From Flavobacterium psychrophilum (GTDB lineage: Bacteria; Bacteroidota; Bacteroidia; Flavobacteriales; Flavobacteriaceae), in NCBI GenBank assembly GCA_945861915.1, contig CAMAWK010000120.1, positions 1 through 7,168 of the forward strand: DNA of 7,168 bases, in the 5' to 3' direction. Every line of letters starts with the position of its first letter. The first letter of the stretch is position 1. Shown here in pieces: positions 1 through 5,432 of this stretch. The position numbers and the translations under genes are program-made. The notes under the pieces are model-generated. The model was given only the letters and a program-made list of their open reading frames with translations, was not told the origin of the DNA and made no database searches.

Positions 1-834
1 CCTGTATTTGCTACATTATTGTTTATTTTACCAGCCAATTTTTCTACCGCTGCTTTAATATTTTCAATGGTTTTGATGCTCACTTTCGTGGGTAAATATC
101 CGTTGAAATATATTGGTTTTATAGTAGGCTCAGGTCTAGCTGCCTTAGCCTTGTTTATTCTTCTGGCAAAAGCTTTTCCGGATTCTCACTTTTTTAGTCG
201 AGTAGATACTTGGTCCAGTAGAATGGAAAATTTTACGACCGACAAGCCGGGAGAAGACGATTACCAAATTGAAAAAGCAAAAATAGCCATTGCCACTGGT
301 GGAATTTATGGTTTAGGTCCTGGGAAAAGTGTTCAGAAAAACTTTTTACCGCAGTCTTCCTCTGATTTTATTTATGCAATTATTGTAGAAGAATGGGGAT
401 TAATGGGTGGTTTAGGTGTTTTATTTATGTATTTATTACTCTTTTTTAGATTCATTGTTGCCGCACATAAAGCCACTACCCTATTTGGAAAATTGCTAAT
501 AGTGGGTTTAGGATTTCCTATGATTTTTCAGGCCATGATTAATATGGCAGTTGCGGTTGAATTATTGCCTGTAACAGGACAAACTCTTCCTTTGATAAGT
601 AGCGGTGGAAGTTCTATTTGGATGACTTGTATTGCTTTGGGAATTATTATCAACGTGACCAAAAAAGAAGAAGAAATAGCCGAAGAAATTAAAGACAAAG
701 CTCGAAGAGATTCGGCATTACAGAAATTAATTGACAAACAATTAGAAGAAGACGATGCCGAAAATGAGGCTGAAGAAAACTTTTCTATCAATGACAACTC
801 AGAGAATCCGATGAATGCAGTTTTGAATAAATAA
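1..834 (+). CDS. ftsW: Septal peptidoglycan polymerase FtsW (SEDS family), 5'-truncated
   Basis: FtsW is the SEDS-family inner-membrane glycosyltransferase that polymerises lipid II at the division septum with its partner class B PBP (FtsI). The frame is open from base 1, so the N-terminal part lies outside the window; the 277 codons here are roughly the C-terminal two thirds of the protein. Numbered from base 1, the hallmarks are the GGIYGLGPGKSVQK and FLP segment (99-117), then SSSDFIYAIIVEEWG (118-132), whose Asp122 matches the Asp reported essential in SEDS polymerases. The family signature LPVTGQTLPLISSGGSS lies at 189-205. Hydrophobic membrane segments fall at about 17-31, 36-57, 133-153, 163-187 and 204-219. 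After the last one comes a charged, Glu/Lys-rich tail of about 58 residues (220-277), longer than in E. coli FtsW. The TTG at 19 is an internal Leu codon and not a start. The stop is 11 nt before murG. Identity is secure; the tail function is unknown. Confidence 0.97.
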   Translation, partial: PVFATLLFILPANFSTAALIFSMVLMLTFVGKYPLKYIGFIVGSGLAALALFILLAKAFPDSHFFSRVDTWSSRMENFTTDKPGEDDYQIEKAKIAIATGGIYGLGPGKSVQKNFLPQSSSDFIYAIIVEEWGLMGGLGVLFMYLLLFFRFIVAAHKATTLFGKLLIVGLGFPMIFQAMINMAVAVELLPVTGQTLPLISSGGSSIWMTCIALGIIINVTKKEEEIAEEIKDKARRDSALQKLIDKQLEEDDAENEAEENFSINDNSENPMNAVLNK

Positions 835-845
835 TTCAAGAATAA

Positions 846-1940
846 ATGGCAAAATATAACTTTATTTTAAGTGGTGGCGGAACGGGAGGACATATTTATC
901 CTGCTGTTGCTATTGCCAATGAATTAAAATCTCGTTTTCCAGAAGCGAATTTCTTGTTTGTAGGAGCTCAGGATAAAATGGAAATGCAAAAAGTGCCACA
1001 AGCGGGTTATAAAATCGAAGGATTGTGGATTGCTGGTTTGCAAAGAAAATTAACACTGCAAAATGCCTTGTTTCCAATAAAATTGCTAAGTAGTTTATGG
1101 AAATCCAGAAAAATAATCAAACAATTTAAACCTAACGTGGTTATCGGAACGGGTGGTTTTGCTTCTGGACCTTTATTGCAAATGGCGAATATGATGGGAA
1201 TTCCAACAGTAATTCAAGAGCAAAATTCCTATCCCGGAATTACTAATAAACTATTGAGCAAAAAAGCTAACAAAATTTGTGTAGCTTATGAAAATTTGGA
1301 ACGTTTCTTTCCCAAAGAGAAAATGATTCTGACCGGAAATCCAGTGCGTCAAGATTTAATTGCAATTGATGGAAAAAGAAATGAAGCCATCGAGTATTTC
1401 AATTTAGATGCTAATAAAAAAACACTGTTAGTTCTTGGCGGAAGTTTAGGTGCTAGAAGAGTCAATCAATTAATTGAAAAAGAACTCAAAAAAATACTTT
1501 CGCAGGACGTTCAAATCATTTGGCAATGCGGAAAGTTGTATTTTGATGAATATAAAAAACACCAAGAAAATAACGTAAAAGTGTTGGCATTTATAGAAAG
1601 AATGGATTTGGTTTATGCTGCTACCGATATTATTATCTCTAGAGCTGGAGCTTCCTCGGTATCAGAATTGTGTATTGTGGGGAAACCCGTAATTTTTATT
1701 CCGTCTCCAAACGTAGCCGAAGATCATCAAACCAAAAATGCAAAATCGATTGTAGATAAAAAAGGAGCCATTTTACTCAAAGAAACAGAATTGGACTCGG
1801 AGTTTAGTCTTGTTTTTGAAGCTCTATTAAAAGATAAAGGAAAACAAGCTCAATTAAGTGAAAATATAAAACAATTAGCTTTACCAAACGCAACTAAGGA
1901 GATTGTTGATGAAATTGTCTCTTTAATTCCTAATTTATAA
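846..1940 (+). CDS. murG: UDP-GlcNAc--lipid I N-acetylglucosaminyltransferase MurG
   Basis: MurG transfers GlcNAc from UDP-GlcNAc to undecaprenyl-PP-MurNAc-pentapeptide (lipid I) to give lipid II, on the cytoplasmic face of the membrane. The protein has 364 residues, close to the 355 of E. coli, and is a complete two-domain GT-B (GT28) enzyme. The N-terminal acceptor/membrane domain has the first glycine loop [12 protein letters not shown] (9-20, with the conserved His16), GTGGFASGP (101-109) and QEQNSYPG (124-131). GNPVR is at 164-168. The C-terminal nucleotide-sugar domain has [10 protein letters not shown] (198-207), [11 protein letters not shown] (265-275; Glu274 fits the UDP-ribose-binding Glu of the E. 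coli structure) and the donor-site segment around AEDHQTKNA (291-299; Gln295). There is no transmembrane segment, as expected for a peripheral membrane protein. The ATG at 846 gives a start right at the conserved N-terminus. No Shine-Dalgarno is visible, only an A/T-rich leader, which is normal for Bacteroidota. Confidence 0.98.
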   Translation: MAKYNFILSGGGTGGHIYPAVAIANELKSRFPEANFLFVGAQDKMEMQKVPQAGYKIEGLWIAGLQRKLTLQNALFPIKLLSSLWKSRKIIKQFKPNVVIGTGGFASGPLLQMANMMGIPTVIQEQNSYPGITNKLLSKKANKICVAYENLERFFPKEKMILTGNPVRQDLIAIDGKRNEAIEYFNLDANKKTLLVLGGSLGARRVNQLIEKELKKILSQDVQIIWQCGKLYFDEYKKHQENNVKVLAFIERMDLVYAATDIIISRAGASSVSELCIVGKPVIFIPSPNVAEDHQTKNAKSIVDKKGAILLKETELDSEFSLVFEALLKDKGKQAQLSENIKQLALPNATKEIVDEIVSLIPNL

Positions 1941-1948
1941 TTGACAAA

Positions 1949-3298
1949 ATGAATCTAAATCAAATACATAACGTTTATTTTATAGGAATCGGAGGAATCG
2001 GAATGAGTGCTTTGGCGCGTTATTTCAAGACCATTGGTAAAAATGTATCTGGTTATGACAAAACAGAAACGGAACTAACCAAAGAGTTAGAGGAACTAGG
2101 AATTTCAATTCATTTTGAAGATAGAATCCATTTAATTCCTGCAAGTTATGCAGCTTCAAATACCCTAGTCATCATTACTCCTGCAGTCCCAAAACACCAT
2201 TTGCAATGGAATCATTTTTTGCAAAATGAATATGAGGTAAAAAAGAGAGCCGAAGTATTAGGAATAATAACCAAAGACACTTTCTGTTTTGCAGTGGCTG
2301 GAACGCATGGTAAAACAACAACATCGAGTATTTTGGGACATATTTTATTTCAAAGTGGTGTAGATGTTACAGCTTTTGTGGGCGGAATAGTAGAAAATTA
2401 CAATTCCAATTTAATTGGAAATGGTAAAACAGTAACGGTGGTCGAAGCCGATGAATTTGATCGTTCCTTCTTGCATTTGCATCCCAATATTGCTTGTGTT
2501 ACTTCGATGGATGCCGATCATTTGGATATTTATGGCGATAGTACTGCTATCGAAGCCTCGTTCGTTGAATTTGCCAACAAAATAACAGATAAAAGCCAGC
2601 TTTTTATAACCAACGAATTGACTATTGAAGGTGTAACTTGTGCCGTAAATCAGGATGCAATATATACCGCAACCAACATTCGGATTATGGGTAGTGAGTA
2701 TGTTTTTGATGTAAAAACCCCTTCTGAAACCATTCCTAATATAAAATTTGGACTGCCCGGAACACATAATTTAATGAATGCATTAATGGCATTGGCAATG
2801 GCGAAAACTTTCGGTCTCCCAAACGAAGACATTGCCAGTGCCTTGTATTCATTCAAAGGAATCAAACGACGTTTCTCCTATCAAATTAAAACAGAAAGGC
2901 TAGTTTATATTGATGATTATGCGCATCATCCTACCGAAATAAATGCAGTGCATCAAGCGGTTCGAGAATTGTATCCAAGCAAAAAAGTAGTGGCAATTTT
3001 TCAGCCTCATTTATTTAGTAGAACCAGCGATTTTGCAGATGATTTTGCTAAAAGTTTAGCTGCTTTTGACGAAATAATTTTACTAGATATTTATCCCGCG
3101 CGCGAATTGCCAATGCCAGGTATTACCTCACAATGGCTGTTAGAAAAAATAAATAATAGTTCTAAAAAATTAGTTTCAAAAGAAATGGTAATTCCTACTA
3201 TTTTGCAAAGTGAAGCAACAGTGATTGTAACTATTGGAGCAGGAGATATTGGTGAATTAGTACCCTCAATTAAAAAAGCACTACATGAAACACTTTAA
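1949..3298 (+). CDS. murC: UDP-N-acetylmuramate--L-alanine ligase MurC
   Basis: MurC is the cytoplasmic ATP-dependent ligase that attaches L-Ala to UDP-MurNAc, the first step in building the stem peptide. The protein has 449 residues, somewhat shorter than the 491 of E. coli but with all three Mur ligase domains. The N-terminal Rossmann-type UDP-binding domain shows VYFIGIGGIGMSALA (9-23). The central ATPase domain has the P-loop AGTHGKTTTS (117-126; Lys122 contacts ATP phosphates), the metal/phosphate motif EADEFDRSF (166-174), DADHLD (188-193) and GTHNLMN (271-277). The C-terminal domain has IDDYAHHPTE (321-330), FQPHLFSRT (351-359) and PARELPMPG (383-391), the blocks that separate MurC from MurD, MurE and MurF. 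A related enzyme, Mpl, shares these domains, but the length and the position between murG and ftsQ favour MurC. The ATG at 1949 lies 8 nt after the murG stop. The last 14 nt overlap ftsQ in another frame, so translational coupling is plausible. Confidence 0.97.
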   Translation: MNLNQIHNVYFIGIGGIGMSALARYFKTIGKNVSGYDKTETELTKELEELGISIHFEDRIHLIPASYAASNTLVIITPAVPKHHLQWNHFLQNEYEVKKRAEVLGIITKDTFCFAVAGTHGKTTTSSILGHILFQSGVDVTAFVGGIVENYNSNLIGNGKTVTVVEADEFDRSFLHLHPNIACVTSMDADHLDIYGDSTAIEASFVEFANKITDKSQLFITNELTIEGVTCAVNQDAIYTATNIRIMGSEYVFDVKTPSETIPNIKFGLPGTHNLMNALMALAMAKTFGLPNEDIASALYSFKGIKRRFSYQIKTERLVYIDDYAHHPTEINAVHQAVRELYPSKKVVAIFQPHLFSRTSDFADDFAKSLAAFDEIILLDIYPARELPMPGITSQWLLEKINNSSKKLVSKEMVIPTILQSEATVIVTIGAGDIGELVPSIKKALHETL

Positions 3299-4007
3299 TT
3301 GGACAAATACTAGACTACTGCTCATGTTTATGCTTGTAGTATTCCTTTTTTCGTTTACGTCAAATAGAAATAACAACCGAAAACTGAAAAAAGCAACCGT
3401 TGTTTTTATAGGAAATACCGCTCCTTTTGTAAATCAGGAAACGGTTAATAAATTGTTAATAGAAAATAAACGGGATGCGCAAAGTATCTATAAAGATAAA
3501 TTAGATTTGAATAAATTAGAAAAGGCTTTGAACACACAAGAAATGATTGAAAAATCAGATGTGTTTGTAAGTATTGATGGGGTTCTAAAAGCAGTGGTGA
3601 AACAAAAAACTCCTGTAGCTAGAGTTTTTGATGGCGATGCTTCTTTTTATATTGATTATGAAGGAAATACAATGCCATTGTCAACTAATTTTACAGCTAG
3701 AGTTCCGCTTGTTTCTGGGGAAATAAATAAAAAAGTCAGTAAAGATTTAGCCGAATTGTTTCGCATAATTCACGACGATGCGTTTTTGAAAAAAAACATC
3801 ATTGGTGTTCAAATTATGCCAAATCGAAGCCTATTGATGTTCAACAGAAATTATAATTATAAGATAGATTTTGGTAGAGCTATTAGAATTAAATCAAAAT
3901 TTAATAATTATAAAGCAGTTTTTCAAAAAGCAGTTTTAGATAGTTCGTTAAATAAATATAAAATAATAGATCTCCGATTTACTCAACAAGTAGTGTGCTC
4001 TAAATAA
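3285..4007 (+). CDS. ftsQ: Cell division protein FtsQ (POTRA-type divisome scaffold)
   Basis: This is the FtsQ/DivIB-type bitopic membrane protein that joins FtsL and FtsB to the divisome and helps activate septal synthesis. It has 240 residues, against 276 in E. coli FtsQ. The layout fits: a short cytoplasmic N-terminus (1-10), one membrane segment LLLMFMLVVFLFSFTS (11-26), a basic stretch rich in Asn/Arg/Lys (27-36), a POTRA-like region (about 38-107, starting ATVVFIGN), then the beta domain. The beta domain carries QKTPVARVF (107-115), SFYIDYEGNTMPLS (120-133) and a terminal IIDLRFTQQVV (227-237), all in the style of FtsQ proteins of Bacteroidota. Sequence conservation in this family is weak, so the call rests on topology, these blocks and the position between murC and ftsA. 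The ATG at 3285 lies inside the murC end and leaves a short N-terminal cytoplasmic tail before the membrane helix; no later start keeps that helix intact. A run of eight A (3789-3796) lies inside the gene but the frame is intact. Confidence 0.92.
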   Translation: MKHFNWTNTRLLLMFMLVVFLFSFTSNRNNNRKLKKATVVFIGNTAPFVNQETVNKLLIENKRDAQSIYKDKLDLNKLEKALNTQEMIEKSDVFVSIDGVLKAVVKQKTPVARVFDGDASFYIDYEGNTMPLSTNFTARVPLVSGEINKKVSKDLAELFRIIHDDAFLKKNIIGVQIMPNRSLLMFNRNYNYKIDFGRAIRIKSKFNNYKAVFQKAVLDSSLNKYKIIDLRFTQQVVCSK

Positions 4008-4010
4008 TTG

Positions 4011-5387
4011 ATGATGGAAAAACAAAATATTGCAGTAGGACTAGACATTGGAACAACGAAAATTGTTGCCATGATAGGTAAAAAAAATGAATACGGTAAA
4101 CTAGAGATTTTAGGTGTTGGAAAATCTAAAAGTTTAGGCGTGGCAAGAGGTGTTGTAAACAACATTACTCAAACCATTCAATCCATCCAACAAGCAGTAT
4201 TAGAAGCAGAAAGCAAATCGGGTTACAAAATTAAAAACGTAGTGGTGGGTATAGCGGGTCAACACATTCGTAGCATTCAACATAGCGATTACATCATTAG
4301 AAACAATGCCGAAGAGGTGATTGGCGAAAATGATATTCAACTTTTGATAGATCAAGTCAATAAGTTAGCAATGTTACCAGGAGAAGAAATCATTCACGTT
4401 TTGCCACAAGAATTCAAAATAGACGGACAAACCGAAATCAAAGAACCTATCGGAATGTATGGCGGTCGATTAGAATCTAGCTTTCATGTGGTAGTAGGAC
4501 AAGCGGCTTCAATACGAAATCTTGGAAGATGTGTTCAAAGTACAGGTATTGAACTTTCGGGATTAACATTAGAACCATTAGCATCGGCAGATTCAGTTTT
4601 AAGTCAAGAAGAAAAAGAAGCAGGAGTTGCTCTGATAGATATTGGAGGAGGAACTACGGATTTGGCAATTTTCAAAGATGGTATTATTCGCCACACAGCC
4701 GTAATTCCTTTTGGTGGAAACGTAATCACAGACGACATCAAAGAAGGTTGTTCAATTATAGAAAAACAAGCCGAATTACTGAAAGTAAAATTTGGTTCTG
4801 CTTGGCCAGGAGAAAACAAAGACAATGAAATTGTATCTATTCCAGGCTTGAGAGGAAGAGAGCCAAAAGAAATTTCTTTGAAAAACTTGTCTAAAATAAT
4901 TCATGCTCGTGTGGTAGAAATTATCGAACAAGTTTTTACCGAAATCAAGGATTATGGACACGAAGATCCTCGTAAAAAATTAATTGCAGGAATTGTTTTA
5001 ACGGGTGGTGGCGCTCAATTGATGCACATCAAACAATTGGTAGAGTACATCACAGGAATGGACACCCGAATTGGCTATCCGAATGAGCATTTAGCTGGAA
5101 ATTCAGACGAAGAAATATCAAGTCCTTTATATGCTACTGCGGTTGGATTGGTGATGAATAGCATCGAAAACAAAACACAAAGTGCCGTAAAAGCCGTTGC
5201 ATTCGAAGAAACAAATACAGTGGCAAAACCACCAGTATTTCAAAATCCAATTATTGAAGAAAAAGCAAATGAAGTTGTAGAAGAAGCTGTTTTTCAAAAA
5301 GAAAATTCCACCGAAACAAAAATTAGAAGTTCGTTTTTTGGTGGTTATTTAGATAAAATAAAAGATTTTCTAGATAACGCTGAATAA
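4011..5387 (+). CDS. ftsA: Cell division protein FtsA (actin-like membrane tether of FtsZ)
   Basis: FtsA is the actin-fold ATPase that anchors FtsZ filaments to the inner membrane and recruits later divisome proteins. With the ATG at 4011 the product is 458 residues, against 420 in E. coli. Visible blocks are phosphate-1 VGLDIGTTKIVAMIG (9-23), the FtsA-specific 1C (SHS2) region around VVVGIAGQHIRS (77-88) to SSFHVVVGQA (156-165), phosphate-2 LIDIGGGTTDLA (208-219), and the adenosine motif GIVLTGGGAQL (327-337). A variable, Glu/Val-rich linker (about 385-438) leads to a C-terminal FFGGYLDKIKDFLDNAE (442-458), which fits the amphipathic helix used for membrane targeting. Absence of MreB-type features and presence of the 1C region and C-terminal helix exclude MreB. 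The start is ambiguous: ATGATG at 4011-4016 offers two ATGs, and a TTG at 4008 directly abuts the ftsQ stop in the same frame. ftsA probably depends on the same transcript as ftsQ. Confidence 0.97.
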   Translation: MMEKQNIAVGLDIGTTKIVAMIGKKNEYGKLEILGVGKSKSLGVARGVVNNITQTIQSIQQAVLEAESKSGYKIKNVVVGIAGQHIRSIQHSDYIIRNNAEEVIGENDIQLLIDQVNKLAMLPGEEIIHVLPQEFKIDGQTEIKEPIGMYGGRLESSFHVVVGQAASIRNLGRCVQSTGIELSGLTLEPLASADSVLSQEEKEAGVALIDIGGGTTDLAIFKDGIIRHTAVIPFGGNVITDDIKEGCSIIEKQAELLKVKFGSAWPGENKDNEIVSIPGLRGREPKEISLKNLSKIIHARVVEIIEQVFTEIKDYGHEDPRKKLIAGIVLTGGGAQLMHIKQLVEYITGMDTRIGYPNEHLAGNSDEEISSPLYATAVGLVMNSIENKTQSAVKAVAFEETNTVAKPPVFQNPIIEEKANEVVEEAVFQKENSTETKIRSSFFGGYLDKIKDFLDNAE

Positions 5388-5432
5388 GAAACAAAAAATA
5401 AAAAAATTAATAATTATTAAAACCAAAGTAAG
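5388..5432. other. ftsA-ftsZ intergenic spacer and ftsZ leader
   Basis: This 45-nt gap is the longest non-coding stretch in the window and is nearly all A and T. It has an in-frame TAA (5418-5420), which rules out an extension of ftsZ back into ftsA. No Bacteroidota-type promoter (a TTG element with a TAnnTTTG element about 20 nt downstream) and no GC-rich terminator hairpin can be seen. The A-rich sequence just upstream of the ATG is the kind of leader that Bacteroidota use in place of a Shine-Dalgarno sequence. It probably serves as a ribosome loading region for the highly expressed ftsZ; that role is inferred. Confidence 0.6.
5407..5420. repeat. 14-nt perfect A/T palindrome ahead of ftsZ
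   Basis: The sequence TTAATAATTATTAA reads the same on both strands and ends 12 nt before the first ftsZ ATG. The symmetry is exact but does not extend outward. Being all A/T, it would form only a weak hairpin with no loop margin, and short A/T palindromes are expected by chance in such a biased spacer. A protein-binding operator is possible but nothing else supports one. Confidence 0.4.

Noticed and set aside
19..21. TTG as a possible start of the first gene
   Set aside because: The frame is open back to base 1 (Pro-Val-Phe-Ala-Thr-Leu precede it) and the translated segment begins mid-protein relative to FtsW, so this is an internal Leu codon of a truncated gene.
528..839. Minus-strand open frame opposite the ftsW 3' end
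   Set aside because: The Ser-rich product is the complement of the acidic FtsW tail codons and conserved SEDS motifs; no independent support.
2411..2865. Two overlapping minus-strand open frames opposite murC
   Set aside because: They mirror conserved murC coding sequence, resemble no family I know and have no separate start context; they are shadow frames.
3789..3797. Possible -1 slippery heptamer (A AAA AAC in the zero frame) in ftsQ
   Set aside because: The phase is right for slippage, but a shift would end about 20 codons later and lose the conserved FtsQ C-terminus. No stimulatory structure is evident and A-runs are common in this A/T-rich sequence.
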